This document shows, one piece after another, positions 1 to 12,493 of a stretch of DNA of 64,000 bases (positions are counted from its first letter, which is position 1; each line of letters begins with the position of its first letter). A program made the position numbers and the translations under genes. The stretch lies in the NCBI RefSeq assembly GCF_910594005.1, contig NC_057828.1, positions 10,118,235-10,182,234 of the forward strand, written 5' to 3'. This DNA comes from Cervus elaphus (Eukaryota; Chordata; Mammalia; Artiodactyla; Cervidae). The notes under the pieces were generated by a model, which was given only the letters and a program-made list of their open reading frames with translations, was not told the DNA's origin and made no database searches.

Positions 1-548
1 GGGTTGTTGTTTTGATTTTTAATTTTTATATTAAGCTGCATAAGCTGTTTTTATAGTTTAGAGATTAATCCCTGGATATTAATCACATCATTTGCAAATA
101 TTTTCCCCATTTTGTAGGTTGTCATTTCAGTTTGTTTTTGGTTTCCTTTGCTGAGCAGAAGTTTTTAAGTTTAACTAGGTCTGATTTGTTTATATTTATT
201 TCCATTACTCTGTGAGTCAAATTCATAAAGATATTGCCATGATTTATATCAAAGAGGTTCTGTATATCTTTTCCTCTAGGAGTTTTACAGTATCCAGTCT
301 TACATTTAGGCCTTTAATTCATTTTGAGTTTATTTGTATGTGTGTGTTGTTAGAAAATGTTTTAATTTCATTCTTTTACATGTATTTTTCTAGCTTCCCA
401 GCATCATTTATTGAGGAGACTGTTTTTGTTCATTGTATATTCTTAACCCCTTTGTTGTAGATTAATTGACTGTATGTGCATGGGTTTATTTCTGGACTTT
501 CTGTCTTGTTCCATTGATCTGTATTTCCATCTTTGTACCTGTGTGTCA
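1..548 (-). mobile_element. L1 LINE fragment, antisense, cut by window start
   Basis: The plus strand reads as the complement of the second half of L1 ORF2, in the same order as the other antisense L1 copies in this window (compare 30370-30600). It includes the complement of the conserved stretch near the ORF2 3' half ending with the complement of the dimer-like 'CCATTGATCTGTATTTCC' region near 515-530. It is already inside the element at base 1, so the 3' end lies outside the window. The frames at 212-460 are shadows of this element. Confidence 0.8.
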
Positions 549-2074
549 TTTTTAAATTAAAATATAAATGCATTTTGCAAAATCCCTTGTTACTTTTCTG
601 AGAAAAGGCAAAATATAGCAGTAGTGTAAAAGATTGCAAAATTGACCATCATCATCAAGCTGCAGCAATGTTGGACGTCTCTTCTTTCATAAATATAAAC
701 CTTAAATTTTGAGCAAACTTAAAAATTTGTAAGAGAATAAATGTTTACAAAAAATGCAAACAGTGCCTTGGGACCTCTGATAGTCCAAGCTTTCTTTCTT
801 TTTGCACATTCATTATGCTATTTCTTATATCTCTGAACACTGGATTCATTTTTCTGGTTTAACTTTTAAATAAAATATGAAACTATTTACACTAAAGAGT
901 ATGAGATACAGACTGGCCTAAAAAAAAAAAACAAAAACAGCTGTGTGTGCATGTATGTGTATGTGTGTATTTTTGTGTTGAGTTAAACAATGCTTTCATT
1001 AGATGAGTTTAGACCCAAAGGAAAAATTTTGGCTTTGTCCAGTCAATAAGATTAGGTACTTTGAGAGACAGGAGGCCTTTACTAACTTGCTGATAGTAAG
1101 TCAAGTGAACAATAACTTTTAATGCCTGCATTCGGTGGTCTTTTCCTGTTCAGGAGATACAAGGAAGTAAACACAGATTTAGACGTAGATATAGAAATGG
1201 TGAGATATGCATGAATATTCTGATCTGTCTTAAGATGTACAGATGTAGCTATACATAGATTTGTATATTTTAGAGGTACTTATTTGATTTAATTTTAAAA
1301 TACAGCTTGCTATCTTTGCTCATAGACTCTTCCATGCATAGAAGTAAATAGTTTGGCCTTAGTGAGAGAATTTTTGCTCCGCTTCCTCACACAGAAAACT
1401 AAGTGACACCAGGGACTCATTCAGTAGTATAGCACTCAGTAACAGACAAGTAACAAGGCAAATGCCCTTAGCATATATATATGCATATACATATATATTT
1501 ACACATATAACTGGACAAGAGAAAAAACGTCAGAAGACTTTCTCTAAAAGGAACAAAAATCCCCTTATTATATTATATGTGGTAATAACATCTCTCCCAT
1601 TTTCCTGGGGATTTTAATGCTCTCAATAGTAAGGTAAGAGGGGTATTCTTTCAGCAAAAGATCTAGAAAGCTAGACTTTACAAGAAAGGTTCAGGTAATT
1701 ATTTTTAAGTATTTTAGTAGGGCAGCCTTAAAATCAGTGTTCTGGTTGATTTTTAAAGCTCTTTTCATACTGCTTTTGAGTTTTAATATTAAGGAATTTG
1801 TGGAATTTGGAACAGATGTAATTCATAAACACTGAATATGTTTCATTTAGATATAATGCCTACACATATACCTGAGAGATTTAAAAAATTCAAACACTAT
1901 ATGGCAAGTCTTTGGATTTCTTTTATAGAACAAAACTGAAGTAGCAATCATAACTACATATTTAAATAAGCATGGTATACTTTCAATGTTTCTCATATTT
2001 ACACCTAATTTTATAATTAAATTTTTGTAATTACTCTTACTTTTAGGGCACTCCATTTTGCTTACCATTTGCTT
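549..2074. other. AT-rich intergenic DNA, no gene seen
   Basis: No long frame, splice-framed exon or recognisable repeat was supported here. There are short purine or TG-rich low-complexity runs (about 920-975) and a TATATA/CATATA-rich patch (about 1474-1500). Ancient diverged repeats may be present but I cannot support them by eye. Confidence 0.6.
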
Positions 2075-2104
2075 TATATATATATATATATATATTTTTT
2101 TTTT
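2075..2104. repeat. (TA)n microsatellite running into poly-T
   Basis: About ten TA units are followed directly by a T-run. The T-run is the complement of the A-tail of the antisense SINE that follows, so this microsatellite probably grew from a SINE tail. Confidence 0.9.
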
Positions 2105-2218
2105 CTTTTTGACCACATCTCACAGCATGTGGGATTTTAGTTACCCTACCAGGGATCAAACCTGAGTCCCTAGCATTGGAAGCACAGAGTCATAACCACT
2201 GGACAACCAGGGAAGTCA
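2096..2218 (-). mobile_element. CHR-type SINE, antisense
   Basis: Poly-T head, then the complement of a tRNA-like promoter region (ACCAGGGATCAAACCTGAG is a B-box-like complement) ending in CCAGGGAAGTC, the usual head of cetartiodactyl CHR SINEs in reverse. Diverged. Confidence 0.65.
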
Positions 2219-2574
2219 TTGCTTTATGTATTTTAACTGAAAACTCTATGTGTTTTAACTTAAAAGATATTTAAGACAAAAAAACTGAAATTCCATTTCA
2301 TCCCGTTAGGTTTCACTTCCTTCCTAAGGATATGCCCTTGTTTCTATATGCTCTTTTAGCCATTTTCCTGTGTGTTTCCATAAGTAATTATGCATATGCT
2401 TTTTCATTTTCATAAATGTCATCATGCTATGCATGTTCCCTTTTTAATGGCAATACTGTTATTTATTTAATGTTTTCACTTCACAAGGAAAGGTAAAACT
2501 ATATGATACTGAAGTTAAGATTTTCTGATATTTAAAAATGCAGTAAGCAAGGCTAGTGGGAAAGGGTTGCAGAC

Positions 2575-3175
2575 TTAAAAATATTCACAACCTAAAAATT
2601 GAGAGTTCTCTTTTATTTGGTGCAAATTTTTAGGACCTCAAAACAAAGAGCTAGCACCTCAAGTAACCCTGAGAGAAATGCTTCCAGGACAGGAGAGAAA
2701 GAGCCAGGTGATATAGAAGTTTTGTAACAAAGGGTAGGTAGTCTTAACATCAAAAGATTATTGCTAAAGAAAACCAGATATCTCAAGTTAAAAAATTTAG
2801 CCGTTTCTGTGTATGAGAAGATGTAGGAGACTGGGCTCACTGAAATCATTCCTTTGATATGCACTGCAGCTATTCTGGGGCCAGAATCCTATGTTTTTCA
2901 CACCTGAGCTGGCTTGGCACTCACTGTAGGGAGTGGCTGAAGTCTGGTAGCTGGCGTTCTTCTCCTTCCTGAGCGCCCTTAGGGCTCACCAGCTCACCAT
3001 CTATGGCGGCTACAATTGCTGCTGACTGTGACATCCTTGCCTAAAGATATGGCAGGAAATATTACATCCCTCAGGTGTGTTGGAGATTCAGAGGTCAGGG
3101 CTGGCTTGGAGGCTGGGTGTGCTGGCCCACCACATTCCATCACTGGAAAAACAAATTCTTGTGATTGAAATCAGT
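2575..3175. mobile_element. Possible ancient LTR remnant
   Basis: A stretch of higher GC than its flanks. It resembles an old mammalian LTR/ERVL-type consensus by memory of pattern only (for example the segment around 2760-2865). No terminal TG/CA or target duplication is visible. A RepeatMasker run would settle it. Confidence 0.3.
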
Positions 3176-4815
3176 GGCAAGGGAACCAAGTTGAACCTCA
3201 CATCTTTTCAAATGTATGCAGTGAATGCTGTCTTTATATATATGGTGCATTGATTTGTAAGTCTTTTACAAGGTTCTAGGTACTCAGTTCTTATTTTTGT
3301 TTTTGCTAATTATGTTTACTTTTCTGTTTTGGCAAACTATACCAAGGAAATAGTATGCACAAATAAGCACAGGATGTGAAAGTTTATTCTTCTTCCCAGA
3401 TCTATTTCCTCCCATTCAAGAACATCAGTCATTACATAATTTCTATAAGATTCTGGAGTTGAAAGCCCATCCTGGGTATTATACAAGTGTTCTTTTATAA
3501 TCCTTTGTGCCATTTCTGATTAAGGTAATTCACATTGTTTTCATTATTGTTTTTCTTTTATTAAATCATCACACTAACTCGGTGACAATGACTTAAAGGA
3601 AAGAAATAGGAGAAAGACCTGGATGTGCTGCTGGACACATTAGCTACTTTTATTGGTCTGAGGTTTAAGCAGGAACCCAAAATTAAACATTATTCCTAGG
3701 AATGCAATGATGAAATTCAAACATACTTTTCCCATCCCATACTGTGGGAAACTGTCCAATCCTGGTCCAATGTGAATATTCTACTAGGACATTTTATATC
3801 AGATGAGTTCTGAAATATTGATATATAAACATTCTGAGCATATTTAGTGAAATAAAATCTCAAATTATTACCACACATAAAATGCTTCCTGCATTTAAAG
3901 TAGTCTTCTCAAGCGAGTATGATTTATCTTTCTACATTAAAAATTATTTTTTTGTTATTTAACTCACACTACAATATCTTGCAGCCTATAGTAAATTATA
4001 AATCCTCTTTTTGAATATACAAGCTAAGAGTCACACCAGAAACAAACTATTCCTTACTGAGCTCTTTAAAGACATAAAAAGCTTTGGAAAGAAATACATG
4101 TCTCTGGAGAAATCTCCTGACAAAGCAGTAAGGAAAAGGTCACACTACTTTTCATGCAGCATTTGTCTTGTTTAATAAGAGCTATATTCCAAAATTTGTT
4201 TTAATTACTGATAATTAGAAACATTAAATTTAAGAGGAAATCAAGACTACCTTAATACTAGGTTAAGCACACTGGTATAAAATTTTTTATCAAAATGGCA
4301 TCCCTCTGATACTGGCATGTGGATTTATTCTCAAAACTTTTTAACTTTTCCTAAAAATCAAGGGTAGAGTGTTTGCAGTTCCTATTTTATTATAACTTGA
4401 GACCAGTTTTTAACAATTATTACTTTAAGAATCATGGCTTATGTCTGAAGGCTGAAATAAGAACAGATCATAAGCACAGCAGAACAGGAAATTAAATGGA
4501 TATATGGAGAGTATAAGAAGTATAGAGTTTACCATAAAATCAGTGGCATATTTATTAAAATACTTTATCACATTTCTTTCAAGAAAAAATATATAAATTT
4601 TAAGTTGCATGAAAAAGAGAAAGGAAAAGCCTTCATGTGCTTTTCATTGAACTTTCTTGCAAGAGTTCATTTAAATACCATCGCATGCAGATGAAAGACA
4701 GATGATGTGCCAGTGACATTCTTATTCCTGCTGAGAACTTATTTTGAGTAATATTCAATCAGTTTAAAGCAACTTCAAACTATCAATCTGACACAATGAC
4801 AAACTCAAAAACGAA
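3176..4815. other. AT-rich intergenic DNA, no gene seen
   Basis: Multiple stops in all frames; the longest frames are about 60 codons and have no family features. I see no recognisable repeat with confidence. Confidence 0.6.
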
Positions 4816-5004
4816 AAGTGCTGGTCACTTAGTCCTGTCTCTTTGCGACCCCGTGGACCACCAGGCTCCTCTGTGCATGGGATTCTCCAGGCAAGACTAT
4901 TGGAGTGGATTACAATTCCCTTTTCCAGGGTTCCTTCCTGTCCCAGGGATTGAACCTGGGTCTCCTGCATTAAAGGCAGATTCTTTACCTTCTGGCCAAC
5001 TCAA
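4816..5004 (-). mobile_element. Bov-tA-type SINE, antisense
   Basis: The complement of the standard ruminant tRNA-derived SINE: gactctttgcgaccccatgg-like start, GGCAAGACTATTGGAGTGG core, and CCTGGGTCTCCTGCATT near the end, which is the complement of the tRNA-like head. The overlapping frames on both strands are SINE translations, not genes. Confidence 0.85.
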
Positions 5005-5351
5005 ATATACAGCTGGATAAAAATTTCAGCAATGTTATTTGTTGATTGCTTACTAAAGGCAGATCCCTTAATGTCTTTTAATTCATAGATCTTCATCTCT
5101 AAAACTGGGAAAATCTTGTCTACTTTGGAGGGCTATTGTGATGTGTCAGTGAGGTGCTAGGCTGTATCAGGACATCTTCTCAATAAATACTGTCTTATCC
5201 TACCACTAGAGATTCTGGAAATGTCTATTCATTGGGTCAAGGAGCTCAGTATATTTTATGACTCAGTGACTTTGTTATACTCTGAATGAGCCTAATGCAA
5301 ACTATTGAATAATATGATATCTTCAACATGTTAGACATCAAATGGAAAAAA

Positions 5352-5547
5352 AAAATAACTCATCTGCCAATGCAGGAGACCTAAGAATCCAGATTCCATC
5401 CCTGGCTTGGGAAGATCTCCTGGAGAAGGAAATGGCAACCCACTCCACTAATTTTGCCTGGAGAATCCCATGGATAGAGGAGCCTGGAGGGCTACAGTCC
5501 ACAGGGTGGCAAAGAGTTGGACACAACTGAAGTGACTTAGCACAAGC
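5352..5547 (+). mobile_element. Bov-tA-type SINE, sense
   Basis: Reads CTGCCAATGCAGGAGACC, then GAAGATCTCCTGGAGAAGG, CCCATGGATAGAGGAGCCTG and GAGTTGGACACAACTGA in the usual order. The first tens of bases of the head are missing or diverged. Confidence 0.85.
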
Positions 5548-5982
5548 ATGTTACCAGTTTGTTTACTATAATGATTGACTCTGAGATTGGAACAAAAGAT
5601 GGTTTCAGTGTGAAGCCATCTTTAGAAGTGAAGGGAAGTTTGTGTCAAAAGTATTGAACAGCCTCTGGTGAAAACGATGGATCTAGAAGGTAACTTACAT
5701 ATAAAATTGCCTGATCTGCATGTTGAAAGAAAGATGAGGTGGTGGATACTGTTAGAGTAGAAATTGATCTTCCTGAGTTTAGCATTTTATCAGTTGATGG
5801 AATTAATTAATTGTTCCTAGTCTATGTTTGTATAAATATATACATATGTCAAGAAATATATACATATTTTAAAATATATAATAAATATATGTAATAAAAT
5901 ATAACATTTTTGTATTTAAAAGGGGGAAATTAGTAAAGAACAATTATTGTTTAATTAAACATATATAAAAGAATACCCTAGA

Positions 5983-6176
5983 AATGGTAAAGAATTCACC
6001 TGCCAATACTAGACTCGTAAGAGACACAAGATTCGATCCCTGGGTTGAGAAGATCTCCTGGAGAAGGAAATGGCAACCCACTCCAGTATTCTCGCCTGGC
6101 AAATCCCATGGACAGAGGAGCCTGGCAGGCTACAGTCCATGGGGTCATAGAGAGTCAGAGACAGCTGAGCACATGA
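5983..6176 (+). mobile_element. Bov-tA-type SINE, sense
   Basis: Same ordered blocks as the copy at 5352-5547, with a diverged head. Ends in GAGAGTCAGAGACAGCTGAGC. Confidence 0.85.
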
Positions 6177-7089
6177 TGGACAGATAACCTAGAAAAAAGA
6201 TAAATTTATATTTTTCTGGACATATGTATAAGAAAATGATTACATGTCTTATATAGAAAGGAAACTTACTCCTTTTGAAGCAGTATTTAACATGTTTAGA
6301 ACCAAAATGATTTGAAATGACTTAACTATTGGATGAAAATTGCCCTTAGAACTTAATATACACTGTGTAATTTTTACTACTGTAAAAAACTTATCACTGG
6401 TAATATAAGCACATAAGCATTCTTACTGTAAATTAATGTTTTAAACCCAATTTTGCATAAAACAATGCATTACTGTGCATTGAGCGAGAAATCCAGATGA
6501 TGAGAGAAGACGCCTTAAGCATTTGGCTGATGACTGACCAGCATATGTGCCTGAGGTCAGGGAAAACCACCTGAAGGATTGGGTGTAACAGGGCACGGCC
6601 TTCACACAAGGACAGTCATAGTGCATGTTCTCATCCCCCAGATTGGAAAATCTCAAAGTTTATGGGGTATTGTACATGGAGAGTTTTGCCACAGTAGTAG
6701 GAAATGATTAACCTAAAGCAAAACATTGCAAAAGTTCCAAATAACAAGTCTCATACACTAGATCCAGAGGATCAAAAGGAATTTCTTATAAACTAGATCC
6801 AGAGGATCAAAAGTTTCTAAGGAATTTTAATAAATCTCAAAATAAAGTAGAAGAATATTTGTAGAAATCAATATATATACTACTCACTATGTAAAATTCA
6901 GTGTCAGAGAACCAGTGAAAAATTACCAAGCAAGTATTAGAAATAGTAAGCACTGACATTAAAAGAATTATATCGTTATTGTTTCTGTCCAAAAAGTAGA
7001 AACAAAGATAAAAAATAATGCATATCAGACTTTCAAATTTCTAGAGATGAAAAGTACAATGTCCCAGTTCAAAATATAAATTGGATGCA
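6177..7089. other. Intergenic DNA with a 22-bp direct repeat
   Basis: No gene seen. A 22-bp word beginning ACTAGATCCAGAGG occurs at 6757-6778 and again at 6792-6813 with 13 bp between, a local duplication in otherwise unique-looking AT-rich sequence. A 71-codon minus frame at 6441-6656 has no recognisable features. Confidence 0.6.
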
Positions 7090-8440
7090 ACTAAAGACTG
7101 GAAAAGGTCAGTTTTCATTCAAATCCCAAAAAAAAGGCAATCCCAAAGAATGCTCAAACTACCGCTCAATTGCACTCATCTCACACGCTAGTAAGTAATG
7201 CTCAAAATTCTTCAAGCCAAGCTTCAGCAATATGTGAACCATGAACCTCCAGATGTTCAAGCTGATTTTAGAAAAGGCAGAGGAAACAGAGATCGAATTG
7301 CCTATATCCACTGGATCATTGAAAAAGCAAGAGAGTTAAAGAAAAAACACCTATTTGTGCTTTAATGACTATGCCAAAGCCTTTGACTGTGTGGATCACA
7401 GTAAACTGGGAATTCTGAAAGAGATGGGAATACCAGACCACCTTACCTGATTCTTCAGAAACCTGTATGCAGGTCAGGAAGCAACAGTTAGAACTGGACA
7501 TGGAGCAACAGACTGGTTTCAAATAGGAAAAGGAGTATATCAAGGCTATATATTGTCACCCTGCTTATTTAACTTATATGCAGAGTACATCAGGAGAAAC
7601 ACTGGACTGGATGAAGCACAAGCTGGAATCAAGATTGCTGGGAGAAATATCAACCTCAGATATGCAGATGACATCACCCTTACGGCAGAAAGTGAAGAAG
7701 AACTAAAAAGCCTCTTGATGAAAGGGAAAGAGGAGAGTGAAAAAGTTGGCTTAAAGCTCAACGTTCAGAAAACTAAGATCATGACATCTGGTCCCATCAC
7801 TTCATGGCAAATAGACAGGGAAACAGTGGAAACTGGCTGACTTTGTTTTAGGGGCTCCAAAATCACTGCAGATGCTGATTGCAGCCACGAAATTAAAAGA
7901 TGTTTACTCCTTGGAAGGAAAGTTATGACCAAACTAGATAGCATATTAAAAAGCAGAGACATTACTTTGTCAATAAAGGTCTGTCTAGTCAAGGCTGTGG
8001 TTTTTCCAATAGTCATGTATGGATATGAGAATTGTACTTAAGGAAAGCTAAGACTGAAGAATTTATGCTTTTGAACTGTGGTGTTGGAGAAGACTCTTGA
8101 AAGTCCCTTGGACTGCAAGGAGATCCAACCAGTCCATCCGAAAGGAAATCATTCCTTAATATTCATTGAAGGGACTGATGTTGAAGATGATACTCCAATA
8201 CTTTGGCCACCTGATGCGAAGAGCTGACTCATTTGAAAAGACCCTGACGCTGGGAAAGATTTAGGGCAGGATGAGAAGGGGATGACGACAGAGGATGAGA
8301 TGGTTAGATGGCATCACCGACTCAATGGACATGGGTTTGGGTAAACTCCGGGAGTTGGTGATGGACAGAGAAGCCTGGCGTGCTGTGGTTCATGGGGTCA
8401 CAGTCGGACACAACTAACTAAACTAAACTGAACTCAACTG
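7090..8440 (+). mobile_element. BovB (RTE) LINE, 3' part with reverse transcriptase, decayed
   Basis: The plus strand carries the 3' part of the BovB reverse-transcriptase reading region and the short BovB tail. The polymerase box YADD is visible at 7661-7672 in a 95-codon frame (7553-7840), preceded by PCLFNLYAEYIR. The coding region is broken: an A-run and stop near 7340-7365, an in-frame TGA near 7447, and a frame loss after about 7838. It ends in an AACTAA/AACTGA-rich tail, typical of this family. It is 5' truncated and cannot encode a working protein. Confidence 0.92.
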
Positions 8441-8594
8441 AGTGATGCTAATCACTTTTCCATAAGGTCATGATCTTTTAAAATTTTCTTCTCTAAATCC
8501 TGGATCAAGTTTTTCCCCACATTTTTCTATTTTTAATTTTTGTTTTATATTTTAAAAACTTTCTTCCTGTATGCTGGTACTAAGCCTTTGTCAG

Positions 8595-8807
8595 GGCTTC
8601 CCTGGTGTCTCAGTGGTGAAGAATCTACCTGCAATGCAAGAGACATGGGTTTGATCCCTGTGCTGGGAAGATCCCCTGGAGAAGGGAATGGAAACCCACC
8701 CCAGTATTCTTGCCTGGGACATCCCATAGACAGGTGAGCCTGGTGGGCTACAGTCCATGGGGTTGCAAAAGAGTTAGACATGACTTAGTGACTATAAACA
8801 ACAACAA
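8595..8807 (+). mobile_element. Bov-tA-type SINE with 13-bp target duplication
   Basis: Full-length SINE from GGCTTCCCTGGTGTCTCAG to an AACAACAA tail. It is flanked by AAGCCTTTGTCAG (8582-8594) and AAGCCCTTGTCAG (8808-8820), a 13-bp direct repeat with one mismatch, as expected for LINE-driven insertion. Confidence 0.93.
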
Positions 8808-8820
8808 AAGCCCTTGTCAG

Positions 8821-9083
8821 TTATGAGAATTCTAAATACATTCTCCCACTTTAGGGGTTCTCTTCCTCTTTTATTATAAAAAGGAAGGCAACTGCTGTAC
8901 AGCGGGAGGGCTCCAGAGATCTGCATGGGGTCACCTCCAGCCCCAAGCAAGGTATTGATTTAGGCTGCGGAAAGAACCACCCCATAGGTGATAGGAAATG
9001 GTACTTGGAGTTCACATAAGGCTGGAAATAGTGTCTACCCCCACGAGCCAGGCTGGGATTCTTGTAATTCATTTAGCTCTGGG
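8821..9083. other. Moderate-GC segment of unknown origin
   Basis: Sequence between two SINEs with higher GC than the surroundings (about 8880-9060). A 73-codon minus frame spans it. No family recognised; it could be a diverged LTR piece. Confidence 0.3.
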
Positions 9084-9185
9084 TAAACCCTGGAGAAGGG
9101 AATGACTACCCATTCCAGGATTCTTGCCTGGAGAACCCCACGGCCTTGCAGGCTAAGAATCCGGCACGACTGAATGACTAACAAT
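9084..9185 (+). mobile_element. Partial Bov-tA-type SINE, sense
   Basis: Holds only the middle and tail: CCTGGAGAAGGGAATGACTA, TTCTTGCCTGGAGAACCCC, then a shortened end GGCACGACTGAATGACTAAC. The head is absent. Confidence 0.75.
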
Positions 9186-9303
9186 TATACTCCTTAGTGT
9201 AAGACATAGTGACTAAACAACAAAACAGGGCACTCAGAAGAGTCTGGTTTTAGCAGTGGGGCGTCCTTTTAGCTTTAAACTAAATCCTGTTATGGTTCTG
9301 CGT

Positions 9304-9520
9304 GTGTGTTAGTTGCTCAGTCAGGTCGGACTCTTTGCAGTCCCATGGACTGTAACCCTCCAGGCTCCTCTGTCTGTGGAATTTCCCAAGCAAGAATACT
9401 GGAGTGGGTTGTCATTTCCTTCTCCATGGGATCTTCCTGACCCAGGGATCAAACCCACATCTCTTATGCCTCCTGTGTTGGCAGGTGGATTCTTTACCAC
9501 TAAGCCACTTAGGGATGCCC
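9304..9520 (-). mobile_element. Bov-tA-type SINE, antisense
   Basis: Starts TTAGTTGCTCAGTCAGGTCG, then GCAAGAATACTGGAGTGGG, and ends GATTCTTTACCACTAAGCC, the complement of the SINE head. The 83- and 78-codon frames here are SINE translation. Confidence 0.88.
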
Positions 9521-9832
9521 TTAAGCTTGTACAAAACCCTGGAAAAGACAGTATCATGCATTAATCCTGAATGGTTATAGAGCAGAATTTCCCTTTATAA
9601 AATCATTAATTCTGCAGTATATTTAAATCACACTTTTTATTTTTATAATATATCCGAGCTACTGAACAAATGCCTTGTTGTAATCAGCTTGTTGTATGAT
9701 TAATACATATTTCTTGACCTAATAGCACACTTGCAAATAATGTATTATTTTTCTAATATTAAAAAATGGAATTTGTAGCTTATGGAATGAGTTTACACTA
9801 CCTTCATTACTTATGTCATATTTTTTTTTAGA

Positions 9833-10575
9833 ACTGCCATAGGACCCAGCCATCCCACTGCTGGGCATACACACCGAGGAAACCAGAATTGAAAGAGACA
9901 CGTGTACCCCAATATTCATCACAGCACTGTTTATAATAGCCAGGACATGGAAGCAACCTAGATTCTCATCAGCAGATGAATGGATAAGAAAGCTGTGGTA
10001 CATATACACAATGGAATATTACTCAGCCATTAAAAAGAATTCATTTGAATCAGTTCTAAGGAGGTAAATGAAACTGGAGCCTATTATACAGAATGAAGTA
10101 AGCCAGAAAGATAAACACCAATACAGTATACTAAAACATGTATATGGAATTTAGAAAGATGGTAATGATAACGCTATATGCAAGACAGAAAAAGAGACAC
10201 AGATATATAGAACAGAATTTTGGGCTCTGTGGGAGAAGGCGAGGGTGGGATGATCTGAAACATCCCACCATCCCATGATAATATACATGAAACATGTATA
10301 TTATCAAATGTGAAACAGATTGCCAGTTCAGGTTTGATGCGTGAGACAATTGCTCAGGGCTGGTGCACTAGGTGCACAATTGCTCAGGGCTGGTGCACTA
10401 GGATGACCCAGAGGGATGGGATGGGGAGGGAGGTGGGAGGGGGGTTCAGGATGGGGAACACGTGTAAATCCATGGCTGACTCATATCAATGTATGGCAAA
10501 AACAACTACAATATTGTAAGGTAATTAGCCTCCAACTAATAGAAATAAGTGAAAAAAATTCATTATAATTAAAAA
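9833..10575 (+). mobile_element. Ruminant L1 3' end, sense, with local rearrangements
   Basis: Runs from the end of ORF2 (AGAACTGCCATAGGACCCAG ... CCTGGACATGGAAGCAACC-like text) through the 3' UTR to an A-rich tail near 10555-10575. It matches, in reverse order, the antisense copy at 29370-30220. It is strongly 5' truncated. Two local changes are described in findings: a 30-bp tandem duplication (10346-10402) and a perfect 13-bp inverted repeat (10277-10305). Confidence 0.9.
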
Positions 10576-11929
10576 ATAAATAAATTTAGTGCTAGACACA
10601 GAATTTTTAGTAATTAGATAATCCTTTGATAAAAGAGGAATAAACAGGTTTATTTATCATTGGATACTAGGTGCACATGATTTTAGATTATTTTTCCTAA
10701 CTCATTAAAAGAAGAAGTATAGTAAGAAAGACTTCAAGAAACTTGATTTGTTTTCAGTCTTAGGTAATGCAGTATTCCATACACATCAGAGATTCATGAC
10801 TGCCTACATTTTATCTCACTCTCTTAAGTGTGTGTCTTATATTTCTAGTTATACCAGAATGCTGCTGGAGCTCCAGCCATCAACTTCAAATTCCAGGCAG
10901 CAGAAATAAGGGATAGGAAAGATATCTGCTTTTAAGGAGCATAAGCTATCTGTGTTTTATTTTATTGGTCAGGATAAACCCACAGGGTGAAATGAGAGAC
11001 TGGAAAATATAGTGTTTTATTGGGCATTTTATTGCATCCCATAAGATTGGGACCTATTACTAAGAATAGGAAAATCAATGTGTACAACTCCTGGTCTCTA
11101 TCTAATTATACAGTTAAAATTATTTTTTTCCAGATAACATCAAAAGCAGTGTGTAATTTTTAGACTTGAGGTTAAGGTTATTAATTTGAGTTTTTTTAAT
11201 GTTATTTTATTGTGGTAGTAACTCTTAATATTAGACCTGCCCTCTTAACAAATTTTTAAGTCTATCGTACACTACTGTTGACAATAGGTACAGTGGTGTA
11301 CAGAAGATCTCTAGAGTTTAAAGATTATAATAGCAATGATAGAATAGACTTGCAGATAAGAGGTTACCAGATTTTAAATTAGAAGACAAAAGTCAAAGGC
11401 TCAAACTTAAGGAAAATGGAAGATAATTTTAACTTTATAATTTTAATGTTATTACTATTAACATTAAGCATATCCTTAGGTTGCATTATGTTAACTGGTT
11501 TACTAGTCTATAAATATTTTTCATTTTAAAGTAGGATCGGTAGCTAGTGGTTTGTGCAGGGTGGAAATCATTTCTCATTCTTCTGACATATCCAGAACCT
11601 ATGAGTGCCTGAATGCCTGGTCCATAAATTAGGTGCCCATTAAATTCAAGTTGAAGAGACAATGTTTGAAAAGAAGTGGTCTTACCAAAAATGTACATGC
11701 ACAAAAACATTTTTGTTTTTTCTGAGAAAAGTGAATACTGTAAAAATGACAAGTGTAATGAGGATAGAAAGGACAGTCATTAGAGGTGTTAGTGCCTTTT
11801 TTTATATAAGTATAAAATGTGTATGTTTAAGATGTAGAATGATGATTTGATAGATGTACACATTGTAAAAAGATCATAATCAAGCCACTTATTTATGATC
11901 TCTACATAGTTACTTTTTAAAAATGTGTG
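10576..11929. other. AT-rich intergenic DNA, no gene seen
   Basis: Frames of 88 codons (minus, 11486-11752) and 62 codons (plus, 11662-11850) overlap on opposite strands and have no recognisable features. No repeat could be supported. Confidence 0.55.
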
Positions 11930-12290
11930 CATGTATGTGGAAAAGATTTTTGATCCTTTTAGAAAACTTCATATTTACAATTTAGTATGAACATTGGTCA
12001 GCATGCCCTTAAGTTGGATCCCCAGAACTCACTGATCCTGTGTAACTGAAACTTTGTACGATGCGAACAGCATCTCCCCATTTCCTGCCAGCAAACACAT
12101 TATGCTCTTGGCTTCAGAGAGTCTCTTTTAGATCCCGTGTGTAAGTGAGCTGGCATCGTCTTTATCTTCTGGGGCTTAGCATAGTGAGCTCTGGGTTTCG
12201 CCATCTTGTTCCAAATGACAGGATTCCCCTCTTTCTAAGCTGGAATAATGAAGTGCAGATACATCTTTGAGATTCAACTATAATTTCATT
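11930..12290 (-). mobile_element. Old L1 3' UTR fragment, antisense (tentative)
   Basis: The stretch around 12130-12240 has the flavour of the complement of an old L1 3' region (a CCATCTTGTTCCAAATGACAGG-like segment). Heavily diverged. Confidence 0.4.
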
Positions 12291-12493
12291 TAGAAATACA
12301 CTTGACCCTTGAATAATGCATGTCTTAGGGGCACCCACCCTCCCTCTAGTCGAAAATCCACATGAAATTCATAATCTGGATCTCCTAATAGGCACATGAT
12401 TCCCCCTGATTCAGGCTCCCCATCTGTGGATGCAACTGACCACAGACCTGATAGCCCTGAAGTATTTATTACTGAAAAAATAATCCATGTGTA

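Noticed and set aside
7090..8440. Reverse transcriptase with YADD as a host or novel retroelement gene
   Set aside because: Sequence order and tail identify it as a decayed BovB.
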